Positions 43,151 through 53,788 of a DNA stretch of 64,000 nucleotides are shown here, one piece after another. Position 1 is the stretch's first letter. Every line of letters begins with the position of its first letter. The notes beneath the pieces are model-generated. The model had not been told where the DNA came from. It did no database searches and saw only the letters and a program-made list of their open reading frames with translations. This DNA is from Tridacna crocea (taxonomy: Eukaryota > Mollusca > Bivalvia > Cardiida > Cardiidae), in the NCBI GenBank assembly GCA_943736015.1, contig OX031065.1, forward strand, positions 14,847,427 through 14,911,426. Reading direction: 5' to 3'. Made by a program: the position numbers and the translations under genes.

Positions 43151-43345
43151 CATGCTAAGTAAGTGAAATGAAACTTTCCAGCCAGAAGTAAACCCAAATA
43201 TTGCTATGTACATTATGTATTTCAAAGTCATTTTGAAGTATTCACCAACCATTCTTAAGGACATCCTCATTCTAATTCTAGATTTCACAAAACAAAACAA
43301 AGTCCGATTTTCTGAACACTTTACCACACAATCCCGACTTTTAAA

Positions 43346-44194
43346 TTCTTAATCCTCTTTCGTTTTCCAGCATTTTTTCAGCTATTTTTGAAGTTTTAAC
43401 TTTATCTATACTGACACAACATGCTGTCAATTTTGACATTTATTTTTTTAACATTGTAAACTGGACAGATGATTATAGAAATAAGTATTTTGTTTTATAG
43501 ATAACATCTACACTGTCTTGCTGTCTGTCAGAACAGAGGATATTCAAACCTATTAACTTTAATTTGCTAAACTAGAAGTATTTTTTGGCCATTTTTCATT
43601 TAAAAACATTTTGACTGCTTGTCATTTTTCAGCTCATGAATTGATGTGCCCAGTCCATGCAAATTTTAAATCTTTCTTTGTTGTGTACATGTAGATCTTT
43701 TACCAGTAATCTTATTTCAGAATATTTTCTTGAAAAAAGAAATTATTGATGCCTGAAAATCTTAGCAAAGATGACAGACAAGTTTTCATTCATCTGCAAA
43801 GATGACTTTAAAATTTAAAGAGAATGGTTGACTGAATGGTGTTTTACACTGCTTTCAACATTACTTCAGTTGTAACAAGAAAAATTTAACGACCTATATC
43901 ACAAATTTTTGAAACAGATGTTTCAAAATTTTTACACATACAAAGCTCATCATGTCTCTAGAAGATTACATTAATAAAAGATTTAAGTCACCCACCTCAT
44001 TTCTGAGAAATATGCCTTTGAAAAAGGTATATACAGTTCCAAAATTCAGTTTGATATTAGGTTTAAAGTGCCTAAATGTAATTTTCAGTTAAACAGGAAA
44101 ATAACAAAAAAATATACATTATTTTAATGAAAATTCATATATTTTTGCACAAAAAATTTATAAAAGTCAGGTTTTTAGTCTCTTAAATGTATAA
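43346..44194. other. No recognisable element
   Basis: AT-rich unique DNA beyond the duplication edge. Confidence 0.4.
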
Positions 44195-44207
44195 TTATTC
44201 ATGTCAT

Positions 44208-44509
44208 TTGGTTATTTGCGTTTATTTATCGTCGCTACCAGTTGCCCATCTGAGTGACACCCTCTGAAGACAGTTAGTTGTTACGGGGAATAGTGCAAGG
44301 ATACATGTCAAAACTACTGAGAGCTTTGCCTGGTTCTTTAACTTGCTCGGCATATAGCACCGTCACATGGGACCTCGCTTTAATGTCTCATCCGAAAGAC
44401 TATTAGTTGTTTTAGTTCGCCAGACGGGAATTTGAACCCACAACATGTAGTGACCCAAAATATTATGGTCATGAGTCTTACACTCTACCTATTGAGCTAT
44501 ATCGGCTGG
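44208..44509 (-). mobile_element. Full tRNA-derived SINE with 13-bp target duplication
   Basis: Flanked by TTATTCATGTCAT at 44195-44207 and 44510-44522. On the minus strand it begins ACCAGCCGATATAGCTCAAT, with A-box-like TAGCTCAATAGGTAGAG and B-box-like GGGTTCAAATTCCC, followed by a body with GGTCCCATGTGACGGTGC and AGAACCAGG. Pol III transcription is inferred. Confidence 0.88.
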
Positions 44510-44888
44510 TTATTCATGTCATGAATAGGGCATTGAGTTAAAAAGGGAAATAATTTTACCAAATTAAGGGTTCATCTTAATACATGTACATACTTTCTAA
44601 TGGACAGTTTTTCCTTAAAATTTCTATACTTATGGTAGATCTATTTATAATTGTCACCAATAAGAAAAAAAAATGGCACCTATCTGTGCTTATTTGGTCA
44701 GGATACAAGGATGAAAGTTATAATTATTTTTTCAAAGAAAAATATGGGACAAAAAAAGAAATTGCTCAATAGGAGCAATTTCTCCTTTTACAAAAATAAT
44801 TTTTAATTCAGAAATGGCTTTACTTCCACACCTATTTATTTCCTGCCTTTGTTGGCTGTTTTTGTGTGTAAACCGTGTCAACAGCGTT

Positions 44889-45107
44889 TTAACTCATTAT
44901 CAAACGACAATATTTTAGGCTTGTCCAAATCAAAAGCATTTGCAGACGACAAAATAAAAGTGACTGAAAATTTGAAATTCGTTTTGTGAAGGGTAGAAAA
45001 CATCGTGGGAAAAAGGATTAAATGCTGGTTCTCCTTTTCCCACAATGTTTTCTAAAGGCTTCTTTCTCAGGGGTGTCAAAAAAAGGAATTGTGTGGTAAT
45101 GGGTTAG
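44889..45107 (-). repeat. Palindromic MITE
   Basis: TTAACTCATTATCAAACG ... TGTGGTAATGGGTTAG. The hairpin has lost CCAGCATTTT from its centre. Confidence 0.83.
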
Positions 45108-45440
45108 CTATTTCATAATGACAATTCAAAGATTCATTTTTTTCTCCTCACCAATTCTACCTGTAGAAAGTGCTACATGTTTCAGTGCACCAGTAGTATT
45201 ATCATTACAATTGTATGTGCAAAATATACAATCGATTCAATAGCCATGACAAAAATACATGCGCAGTAGGATGCGCACAAGCATTTGTCATATACACCAT
45301 CAAGCTGATAGAAAAAAGTGTAGCAAAATGAGAAACTAAGTAGTTTATTGTATTTTCATTGTAACAATTCTAATTTCATAAGTAATGGTATTGGTGTCAT
45401 TGCATAACAAAGTATGGATACATGTTCAACACAATCAGTT
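45108..45440. other. No recognisable element
   Basis: AT-rich, no gene. Confidence 0.4.
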
Positions 45441-45513
45441 GGCACCTTTGCTCAGCTGGTAGAGTTGCAGTGTTGGGTTTGATAGTCATAGGTTCAAGTC
45501 CCACTAAAAGAAG
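45441..45513 (+). mobile_element. tRNA-like SINE head
   Basis: GGCACCTTTGCTCAGCTGGT with A box TTGCTCAGCTGGTAGAG and B box GGTTCAAGTCC. The acceptor arms do not pair, so it is not a functional tRNA gene. Confidence 0.6.
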
Positions 45514-45538
45514 TATTCATAAAATCATTTGTTCAACC

Positions 45539-45695
45539 AACTAACCACACAATCCTGACTTTTCACAACCTATTATAGAAAGAAGCCTACCCTTCCCAAA
45601 ACAAAGTTCAATTTTTGGGTCATGTTTATTTTTTCATCAGCAAATAACTTTCAGTTTGGACCTGTATAAAATGCTATTGTCTGGTAAAGAATTAA
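45539..45695 (+). repeat. MITE with the whole hairpin deleted
   Basis: CTAACCACACAATCCTGA, GAAAGAAGCC joined directly to CTACCCTTCCCAAAAC, end CTGGTAAAGAATTAA. Confidence 0.78.
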
Positions 45696-45861
45696 ACAAC
45701 TGATTTTCAAACTGACAGAATTACAATAAGTATGATTAAATGACCTTCTGCATACAGATATTGATCTAACATCTTTATTAATACTGTTTATCTGAGATAA
45801 GATAGATAAAACCTATCTCACTGACCCCAGGTCACCCTGTATACATGGATGGTACAAGGTC

Positions 45862-46148
45862 ATTCTTTATCCCACAATTTTGGACATGCTCAGATTGAAA
45901 GCATTTGAATACAACAGCATCGGGTGTGAACCTAAAAAATGAAACTTGTTTTTGAAACGGTTGAAAACGAGGTGGAAAAAGGAAAAAATGATGAATATGA
46001 ATTAAGTAAAAGTGTCAACGGGGTAGAAAACTATGTAGGAAATGGAGGAAATACCAGCCACCAGCATACTCTCCTTTTGACACTATGTTTTCTTAAAAGT
46101 CTCCTTCCTCAAGCTTGTTAAATTTTGGGATTGTATGGTAAGGGTGGA
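45862..46148 (-). repeat. Old MITE with a partly duplicated centre
   Basis: TTCTTTATCCCACAATTT start. GGTTGAAAACGAGGTGG and GGGTAGAAAACTATGTAGG are two left arms. Right end TATGGTAAGGGTGGAA. Confidence 0.55.
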
Positions 46149-46191
46149 ACATATTCGTACTTAACAAGCATGTTTCTACAGACTAGAACTG

Positions 46192-46321
46192 TTAACCCTT
46201 TATGACACAATGCCTACTTTTGATGAACATTGGAAAACAGTTATATACAACTACAGAAAATGTCATCTGCAAATGCCTTGAAAATGGACAAGACTAATTT
46301 TTTGATTGGTAAACAGCTAAA
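46192..46321 (+). repeat. MITE lacking the hairpin
   Basis: TTAACCCTTTATGACACA ... TTGGTAAACAGCTAAA. Confidence 0.65.
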
Positions 46322-47330
46322 TTCCTGAAGAGAAATAGATCTAATTTGACTCGATAGCTCCTTACCCAACAAGGTGTTTCACCCGATCAAAGTGATAACA
46401 TTGGCAGCCAACAAATCAGCTTTGGCTTAAATGCATTTTGCAGAGGGCAGTAGGGGCGTTGTCTAGAATGTCTGTGCATGTCATATTTTTCGAAGATGCG
46501 ACCTGTCTGCTATGATGCATCATCTATCCCCCAATACCCAGGAAAAGCAGGGCTTGTACCAAAGCTATTAGCCTATTACTAAAACATGTAGGGACTGTTT
46601 TAATAAATGGCCGGTGCATAGGTTACATGCCAGCCGATCAGAGCTGAATGAATCGCACTAAGTAGCGTTTTATTGAGTACGTTTTTCTTTCATTTTCAAA
46701 TTCAAAGTAATAGGTTCTCCAGTAATGAGGGTGGATAAATGTCAGTATTTAAACTTTCTTATTTGAATTTCATTCTTGGAAATCATGTAAAGCTACCTTC
46801 GCCGTATAAATCTAGGTTTAGATCTAGTCTAGATCAAAACTTCTAAAGTTTTAATTCATCCAATAATCTAAAACCTACCGTGAAATTGTGAACAACATGG
46901 AGCATTAATAATCAAAATACGCGTGTAAACTTGTCAATCACCCAGGTTTTGTCTGGAACTACTGCCTGAAATCAGAAGACATAGATCTGTTCGAGATTTT
47001 ATTGTGTTTTGAAACGGCTTGAACTATGAGATCAAGTGCAAAGTCAGTCACAAGTAGATCTAGTAAAATACAGATGAAAAAAGACGTTTGCTCCAAAACT
47101 GAATAGACTTTATAAGTGCAATGCGTGTCACGTGACAAAATTATCGACTGCAGTGTAAATGGCGTGCTTACAAAGGGACGTAACTCTCGATACGGATGGA
47201 TATTTATAACGAAAATCTCTGATACAGGCTAGTTTTAAAAAAAGAAAAGATCTCGTTAATTGTAATTGAAAGCACCCCGTTTCATTGTCATAATTATCAT
47301 GAATTCTTTATTTGTATGCGTATTCTTTGT
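46322..47330. other. Largely repeat-poor DNA upstream of the Iroquois-like gene
   Basis: No open frame, MITE or known element recognised; one of the longer MITE-free stretches. It could hold regulatory DNA, but nothing specific is visible. Confidence 0.4.
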
Positions 47331-47555
47331 AACCCCTTACCAAATAATCCCTGGTTTTACGACCCTGACATAGAAGCCTTTTGAAAAATGGTGGGAAAAG
47401 GAGGACCTGCTGGTAACCAGCAATTCTCTGCTTTTCCCACGATGTTTTGGACCCTGCTGGAAACAAATAACAAATTTTTAGTTACATTTATTCTGTCGTC
47501 TGGAAGTGGTTTCGACTTGGACCAGTCTAAAATTTTGTCGTTTGGTAAAGAGTTA
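47331..47555 (+). repeat. Palindromic MITE
   Basis: GTAACCCCTTACCAAATA ... TTTGGTAAAGAGTTAA, hairpin centre CCTGCTGGTAACCAGC. Confidence 0.85.
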
Positions 47556-47847
47556 AACACCTTTTGACGGCAAACTCACCAACTTGTGCTAGAAATTCTG
47601 AGGTAAATTGTTTAAAAATTGCATAATCTGAGTAAGATCTAAATGTTTCCTACAAATAATCTATCAAGTACAGATCTAACCAGGTCCACAAAATGGTTAA
47701 ACATACTAGGTACCATGCTTGTCGATGAGGTTTTTTTTGGTCGGTGTACTTAGTTCAATACAGCATCTACCTTATATTTTTCTCAAAATTTTACATGTTA
47801 TTCATAAAAGGGATCGTATTCTGTTTCTAATAAGTATGACATGCGAT

Positions 47848-48078
47848 TCAACCCTTTCCCAAACAAACTCTTGTTAAAAATTACGTGTCTGCAGTACAAG
47901 TCTTTTGAAAACATTGTAGGAAAAGGAGAAATTGCTTGTAAGGAGCAATTTCTCCTTTTCCCACAGTGTTTTCTACCAATTTGGAGAACTTTTTGCCATT
48001 TTTATCAAATTTGAAATTGTCGTCAGCAAACTCTTTCAGTTCGAAGAGTCTAAAATTTGTCGTTTGGGAAAGGGTTAA
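47848..48078 (+). repeat. Subfamily-C palindromic MITE
   Basis: TCAACCCTTTCCCAAACA ... TTTGGGAAAGGGTTAA. The hairpin stem is like family A (GGAAAAGGAGAA) but with centre ATTGCTTGTAAGGAGCAAT. Confidence 0.85.
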
Positions 48079-48730
48079 GAGGACAGATAACCAGTTTTGG
48101 TTATCAAATAAAAATGATTGATAGATCTAAATCCAGTTGTACTAGAACGGGAAATAGAATTCAGTAACAAAAGTAATACTCTCATAGGCCATTTCTGGCT
48201 TACAAAAAAAAAATATGAATCTAGATGGAGGCATGTCATCAGTTGACTAAATTACTATAGATTCTACATGAAATACTAGTATAAAACGGGCAATAGAATT
48301 GTTTCAAAATATTTTTTCTTGAGGCTTGGGAAAATTCTTCAAAAGTTTGATGTCTGTAAACATGTTGTTTTATCGATCAAAGTTTCTAATCTACATCCTC
48401 TGTAACAGTGCCGAGGGGGATCACTAGACCCATATCGAACACGCTTTTTTAACAATTTTACGATAGATTGAAATGATACCATTAGTGTCATTGATAAAAT
48501 CCATAACGCACGTTTGCAGGGGCTGAGCTAGGGCTTACATACAGCCATCTATTGTTGTTTAACAAATATTGCTATTGGCCAATGACGGGGCGATGTAAAT
48601 CGAAATGTCATCTTTAATGAGTTAATTAATGACTCGTGTGTTTCAGACAATTACTACAAGAACCAATCAAAACACGTTATTTTTGGAAATTTATTTTATC
48701 AGATTTCTTCGTAATTTGGATCATTTTACA
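48079..48730. other. Upstream region of the Iroquois-like gene
   Basis: No MITE. Contains AATCAAAACACGTTA and TGTTTAACAAATATTGC, but no convincing binding-site cluster. A plausible proximal regulatory region. Confidence 0.35.
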
Positions 48731-48738
48731 TATAAATA
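48731..48738 (+). promoter_or_regulatory. Candidate TATA box of the Iroquois-like gene
   Basis: TATAAATA lies about 129 bp upstream of the chosen start codon, with a pyrimidine/A initiator-like CTTTCAGAAC near 48755-48765. The spacing fits a core promoter, but such AT-rich octamers are common in this DNA. Confidence 0.35.
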
Positions 48739-48859
48739 CAGTTTTGATATAACTTTCAGAACAAAGTTTTGTTTACTTCAAGCACTAAGTGATAGATAGG
48801 ATACTCAAAGGAAACGTGTTTGTCTAGTCTATTTTTCATTTTATTATTTTACGTTGAAA

Positions 48860-48910
48860 ATGGCTTCAGTTTTAAATTCTCTTGGACATTATGTGCCCCA
48901 GTCATCGCAG
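48860..48910 (+). CDS. Iroquois-like homeobox gene, exon 1
   Basis: ATG in a favourable context (GAAAATGGCT) opens MASVLNSLGHYVPQSSQ, 17 codons, ending in phase 0 before a GTAATT donor. It is placed as the first coding exon because the frame joins cleanly to 49817, no upstream in-frame ATG exon is seen, and a TATA-like site lies just upstream. A short N-terminal exon is hard to prove by eye, so this start is the least certain part of the gene model. Confidence 0.6.
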
Positions 48911-49816
48911 GTAATTTTCACAACACATTTTTCTTTTCACCTGTGTTTTTGTTAGTCTGTCGAACATGGCACCACATATTGCTTCAGTTTTTACAGTCCG
49001 TGCAAAAACGGCATTTTTTTCCCTCCAAAAACTTCCATCTTCAAATGTGTTCCCCTTACACATTTAGGAAAATCTGAGCTGGGACGAATTTTTTGTACGC
49101 CGCCGAATTATCAATCTGTTGTTGTACAATATATTTTACAGAAACCCTTAAAATCGGCCACGAAATTGTAATACTGGTCTTCGCTGCCTAATTTATTTCT
49201 GTTACACTGCGGAATAATACATGCAAAGCAATGTACCGGTTTCTAACATAGCTATGCCATGTATGCTGTACATAGACTTTCATAGACAAAGCCGGACAAC
49301 ATAGGCCTAAATAATGCGTTACTCTTAGGCCCCTAAGTGCCTCCCAAGGACCCTAAAATTGCGGAAAGTGTATCACTGCACAGCACGTTCAGTTATATCT
49401 TAGATCTGCACTATCCAGGATGGAGATATTTTATTTGGAAGTAACTTTGAAATATATCTAGCAAAATTGCGGTTTTGCTATCGCTTTGAAAGCTTCATTT
49501 ATTTTTTTCAACAAGCATGTGGGGATTTGGTAAGGTCGAACCTGCAGTTTGATCTTAAGAACTTTACAATTTCCACTACTGTATTGGATATTCTGACCTA
49601 AGCAGTTTCTGTCTCTGAATAACAAAATGTCTGGATGATGATCTTGAGTTCAATCGGAAGCTATTTGGGAATATAGAAATTCCCTTTTAAACATAATTTG
49701 GAAAACTCTATTCAAAGCAGAATTTTGACTATTTCTGCTGACAGAAAAGCAAGGTTTAGGCTACCAATTGTACATAACCATTGCTTTGACTATGAATATT
49801 CATGTATTATTTTCAG
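48911..49816. other. Intron 1 of the Iroquois-like gene
   Basis: No repeat of the families seen elsewhere; no conserved element recognised. Confidence 0.4.
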
Positions 49817-49951
49817 AATCACATGCTTGCGGCATCATCAGGATATGCACCACAAATGACGTCACAGACTCTTGTACCGAGAATTCCGAATATGTCTGAA
49901 ACCGGATATGGCAGCGCACCTACTTATCCTCAGACGGCGCTATACCCATTG
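49817..49951 (+). CDS. Iroquois-like homeobox gene, exon 2
   Basis: 135 bp, 45 codons, phase 0 on both sides (TTTTCAG acceptor, GTAATT donor). It encodes a low-complexity Ser/Tyr/Pro/Gln-rich N-terminal region (NHMLAASSGYAPQMTSQ ... SAPTYPQTALYPL). Such tyrosine- and proline-rich N-termini precede the homeodomain in Iroquois proteins. No domain of its own is recognisable. Confidence 0.72.
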
Positions 49952-50336
49952 GTAATTATAGTTTTAAATATTCGAGTTTTGACAAGCAATCCATTTAAAT
50001 GAAGACAACTGTCTCTCTTTAATAAATGCATGGCACGGCTAGGGGTATACAGTGTGCCAATCTCCGAGCAGAGTTGTCGTTCGTTACTCTCACCATACAT
50101 GAATGTGAATGATCTGGAGAGCAAGAGAGTGACAGCGTGCATTTGGATTATACTTCATGTTTCTCGATTTGATTACAGCTGCAGAGTTGTAATGGTGTCT
50201 CTTTTCGGTGCAGCCGAATGCGCTGGCTTTTGGCCTACTTCTTGGTAGCCTACTAATAGAGAATGAATAAATGGTAATTTGCGATTGGATAAAAAATGGG
50301 CATGTTTATTGGGCGGATCCCTGCTGGCATATATGC

Positions 50337-50681
50337 TTAAAGGTGGCCCTTCAGATTTTGGAACGAAAAATTTACAAAAATGCAAAAGCATCATCCCTGT
50401 ATTCCCGAAGCCTTTTAATTTGCATTCATAGAACCCCAGTAGTCGAAAACCATCTGACAACACGAGAAATTAGAGATTTAGAGCCCAACGGGAGACACAT
50501 TCTATTTTTAGATGATCAATACTCTCATTTACATACAGAAATACACAGACGAAGTTTCAAACATAGCATCCGAAGACGACATTATGGAAAATAATTATTA
50601 CATGTTTGTAATGTAATGGAATTTAAGTCACGTGCCAGTCACTTGACATTCCCACAATGCCTTATTGGCTTTTGGCGCGAC
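50337..50681 (+). repeat. Dispersed repeat (TTAAAGGTGGCCCTTCAG), copy 2
   Basis: Matches 23453-23829 in blocks over its whole length; lies in intron 2 of the Iroquois-like gene. Confidence 0.75.
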
Positions 50682-50945
50682 ATCTAAAAATACCTTAAGA
50701 GGCTACCTAGCCTTTTAAGGGAATACCATAATTTTTTTTTTTTTTGTAATTTTATGAGTCTTAATTATTGATGAGTTGTATTATTTTTTCATATAAATTT
50801 CAGAGATATATATATATTTTTTAATTTGGTGAGATGTAAAAATTCTAAATACCCACCTTTAAACATTCATGAAACAGATAACATCGTTCCTTGATTCAAG
50901 CTCTAGCAAACTGATTGTAGTAGAGAATGATTCAGTTTTCTTGTG

Positions 50946-51174
50946 TCAACCCTTTGCCGCACAGCAAAATTTTAGATCTATCCAAATTGAAAGCATTTGC
51001 AGACAACAATTTCATAGTAGCTCAAATGACATAATTTTTCTTTGATAGGGTACAAAACTTAGTGGGAAAAGAAGAAAATGCTGGTTACCAGCATTTTCTC
51101 CTTTTCCCACAATGTTTTCATCAGGCTTCTCTCTACAGGTTGTTAAAAGGCGTCACTGTGTAGTAAAGGGTTAA
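50946..51174 (-). repeat. Palindromic MITE in intron 2 of the Iroquois-like gene
   Basis: TCAACCCTTTGCCGCACA ... TAGTAAAGGGTTAA with an intact hairpin. Confidence 0.88.
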
Positions 51175-51467
51175 TTGGAAATTAAATATTTCTCTAAGCA
51201 TTACCGATAACCCAGAGCTACTCTTCAATAAAAATGAAAAAAATTATGAGGAAAAATAGTCAGTTGCTCTTTAGGTTACTTTTCATTATTTTTCTTTATA
51301 TTAAGCAACAAATAGTTTCAATATTTTTCTCTTACAACATCTGTTTTTAAGATATTTCTTGTTTTTCATGACCGATTTTTCTGATATCTTCTGTATTATA
51401 AGATGATTCTTATTTTAAGCCATGATGCTAAAAAATTAATTTCATGTTTCCAACTTTTATCATACAG

Positions 51468-51559
51468 CAAGGGCAGAAAGAGAGCCTAAAAGCCCCACCA
51501 CCACTCGGACAACATTACTATGTTGATCATATGATGAATCCACATCCGTACAGTTCTCT
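51468..51559 (+). CDS. Iroquois-like homeobox gene, exon 3
   Basis: 92 bp between CATACAG and GTAAGT, ending in phase 2. It encodes QGQKESLKAPPPLGQHYYVD and HMMNPHPYSSL. The last Leu codon is completed by the first base of the homeobox exon, so the phases match. A palindromic MITE containing a nested piggyBac-type MITE sits in the intron directly downstream (51599-51996). Confidence 0.75.
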
Positions 51560-51598
51560 GTAAGTTGAGTTTGGAATTAAATTTTGACTTATATAAAC

Positions 51599-51996
51599 CA
51601 GAGCTTCAGATAAGAAGGAGTGATGGCATTATAAATGTTATTTCTCTTCGAAACCCTATATTATGGGTACTCATTAGAATCGTCTTAACCCATTACCACA
51701 CAATCCCTACTTTTGACGCCCCTGAGAAAGAAGCCTTTTGAAAACACTGTGGGAAAAGGAGAAAATGCTGGTAACCAGCATTTTCTCCTTTTCCCACAGT
51801 GTTTTCTACCCTTCCCAGAACAAATTTCAATTTTTCAGTCACCTTTGTTTCTGTCTGCAAAATGCTTCCAATATGGACCAGTCTAAATTTTTCTCGTGTG
51901 ACAATGAGTTAAAGAGACGATTTTAATGAGTTTCACAGATTATCATTAATATTTTCAATTCTGAAATAAAGATCACTCCCTTCATATGGAGCTCTG
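51599..51996. repeat. Family-II MITE split by a piggyBac-type MITE
   Basis: CAGAGCTTCAGATAAGAAGG start, TACTCATTAGAATCGTC before and AGAGACGATTTTAATGAG after the inserted element, end ATATGGAGCTCTG. Confidence 0.87.
51685..51912 (+). repeat. Palindromic MITE (228 bp) nested in a family-II MITE
   Basis: TTAACCCATTACCACACA ... TGACAATGAGTTAA. The hairpin is perfect around ATGCTGGTAACCAGCAT, with CACTGTGGGAAAAGG and CCTTTTCCCACAGTG still paired. Confidence 0.92.
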
Positions 51997-52311
51997 TAAA
52001 CCATTATTTACATGGGTATATTTTACATGTAGCTGGTAAAACTTTATACATTCATCAGTGTGACATGTTTGTAGAAAGAGACCATTCATCTTTATATTCC
52101 TCAAAGGCTGGTTCTAGAAAATATGAAATAAGTAAGATAACACTACTAGAGAGAGTATTTGAAGGAAAAACATATCTTGTAATTGCAAAACATTGTGAGG
52201 AAAGGAGCAGTTGCTTGTGACATTCCTTTTTAAAAAAATGTCTTAAAAAGTTATCTACTTTGGGTAAAGATTTGTATATTTTGTTGATTATTTACTTAAT
52301 CATCTTGAGTT

Positions 52312-52622
52312 TTAACCCTTTACCACAAAATGATGACTTTTAACACCCCTGAAGGAGAACACTTTTGAAAACATTGTGGGAAAAGGAAAAAATCCTTGTA
52401 AGCAGCATTTTCTCCTTTTACCACAATGTTACAATCAAACAATTCCTGGTTTTTACAACCCTGAGATATAAGGCTTTTGAAACCAGCATTTTATCCTTTT
52501 CCCCACAATGTTTTCTACCCTGCTGGAAACAAATTCAATTTTTGAGTTAACATTTATTTTGTCCTCTGCAAGCGCTTACAATTGGGACAAGTCTAAAATT
52601 CTGTCGTTTGGTAAAGAGTTAA
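52312..52622 (+). repeat. Chimera of two palindromic MITEs
   Basis: Left part of one copy (TTAACCCTTTACCACAAA through its hairpin) is fused to a second copy (AACAATTCCTGGTTTTTACA ... TTTGGTAAAGAGTTAA). Confidence 0.75.
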
Positions 52623-53119
52623 GAACCACTTCAGGAAAAGGTTTTTGAAATCATCGTAGGTAATGGGGAAAGTACAGGATACTAGCCTTTTCTTCTTGTC
52701 TCACACTATTTTCCACTCTATTAAAAAAGACAAGCACCACTACTTGATCCCAAATTGCATTATATGGAAAAGTCTAGAATTTGTCATCAGGTAAAGTGTA
52801 AAATTCTTTACCACACAACAAAATTTTAGACTGCTCCAAATTGAAAGCATTTGCAGACGACAAAATAAAAGTGAACTAAAACATGAATTTCCATTTGGGA
52901 AGGGTAGAAAACATTGTGGGAAAAGGAGAAAATACTGGTTACCAGCATTTTCTCCTTTTCCTTCAATGTTTTCAAAAACTTTTATTCTCAGGGTTGTTAA
53001 AAGTCTGGATTGTGTGGTAAAGGGTTAAAGAAGATGAGTACCATTACTTGATCCCCATTTAAGTTTGTCGTCTGTAAATATAGAAAAGTTTAAAACTTTG
53101 TCATCAGGTAAAGTGTTAA
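52623..53119. repeat. MITE cluster before the homeobox exon
   Basis: A degenerate copy (about 52624-52803), a good reverse copy (52802-53028, CTTTACCACACAACAAAA ... TGTGGTAAAGGGTTAA) and a leftover right arm (53029-53119) lie head to tail within 45 bp of the homeobox exon. Confidence 0.75.
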
Positions 53120-53164
53120 CAGGTGAATAATACAATCAATGCATTTGCCATGGTGTTTTCACAG

Positions 53165-53427
53165 GTACCATGGTATTGACATAAATGCAATAAGAAGAAA
53201 AAATGCCACGAGAGAAACAACAGGACCCTTGAAAGCCTGGTTGAAAGCCCATAAAAAGAACCCATATCCAACCAAAGGTGAAAAGGTCATGTTGGCCATA
53301 GCAACAAGAATGACCTTGACCCAAGTATCGACCTGGTTTGCCAATGCAAGAAGGAGAATGAAGAAAGATAAAGTAGAAGATGATGATGAGGATGAACAAG
53401 ATAGTTTACCAGATATTAATAATGTTG
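53165..53427 (+). CDS. Iroquois-like homeobox gene, homeodomain exon
   Basis: Encodes [20 protein letters not shown] and the whole TALE homeodomain (about residues 100-162 of 373). The three-residue-extended loop (NPYPTKGEK), [10 protein letters not shown] and the recognition helix [11 protein letters not shown] with the invariant Asn are all present. [10 protein letters not shown] is the Iroquois-class signature just before helix 1. A very acidic tail follows ([10 protein letters not shown]), as in other Iroquois factors. The protein is inferred to be a DNA-binding developmental transcription factor in the nucleus. Helix 3 is followed by [10 protein letters not shown] rather than the usual LKKENKMTW-type tail, so it may be a divergent paralogue. 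The exon ends in phase 1 at GTAAGT. Confidence 0.93.
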
Positions 53428-53457
53428 GTAAGTACATGACAGAGGCCCATTTCTTTG

Positions 53458-53686
53458 TTAACCCTTCACTCCATAGATACTCATTTCTATGCATTGCTTG
53501 TAGGAGCCTTTAGAAAACATTGTGGCAAATGGTGAAATTGCTCGTGACGAGCAATTTCACCTTTTGCAACAATGTTTTCTACACTACCAAAAGCTGTCAT
53601 ATACACATATGAAACGGCTTCATCATTTCTGTTATTTGGGGTCAATTAGAGATACCATAGAAATGCCTTATGAGGTAAAGGGTTAA
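53458..53686 (-). repeat. Subfamily-B palindromic MITE
   Basis: TTAACCCTTCACTCCATA ... ATGAGGTAAAGGGTTAA, hairpin GGTGAAATTGCTCGTGACGA. It starts 30 bp after the homeobox exon donor. Confidence 0.88.
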
Positions 53687-53788
53687 CTCTTTCCCAGTCA
53701 ACAAATTTTTCTCCTTTTCCCACAATGTTTTCAAAAGCCTTCATTCCCGGTGTTGTGAAAAACCCAGAGTTGTTTGGTAAAGGTTTTA
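53683..53788 (-). repeat. Truncated palindromic MITE
   Basis: Abuts the previous one, sharing TTAA; only the terminal block, right hairpin arm and right end remain. Confidence 0.7.

Larger units (their letters stand above)
23842..43344. repeat. Segmental duplication, copy 2 (expanded by insertions)
   Basis: Second copy of 4433-19584, about 4.3 kb longer. The extra length includes insertions absent from copy 1: a 716-bp CAGGG element, a 2.66-kb TIR element, a 1.43-kb double minisatellite element, a 1.14-kb tandem-motif element and a 0.33-kb HINE-like element. The left edge has only the last 20 bases or so of the element that borders copy 1 (ATGGCCCTCTTGTTT). The right edge cuts a MITE after its first 30 bases. 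Uncollapsed haplotypes are an alternative reading, but the tandem order with unique spacer and the missing 5' exons favour a true duplication. Confidence 0.83.

Noticed and set aside
45441..45513. Functional tRNA gene (also 54713-54790 and 56781-56855)
   Set aside because: A- and B-box-like sequences are present but the acceptor and anticodon arms do not pair properly; they are SINE heads.
50030..50594. Overlapping frames of 70-107 codons in intron 2 of the Iroquois-like gene
   Set aside because: They overlap on both strands, partly inside a dispersed repeat also found at 23453, and would interrupt a phase-consistent gene model.
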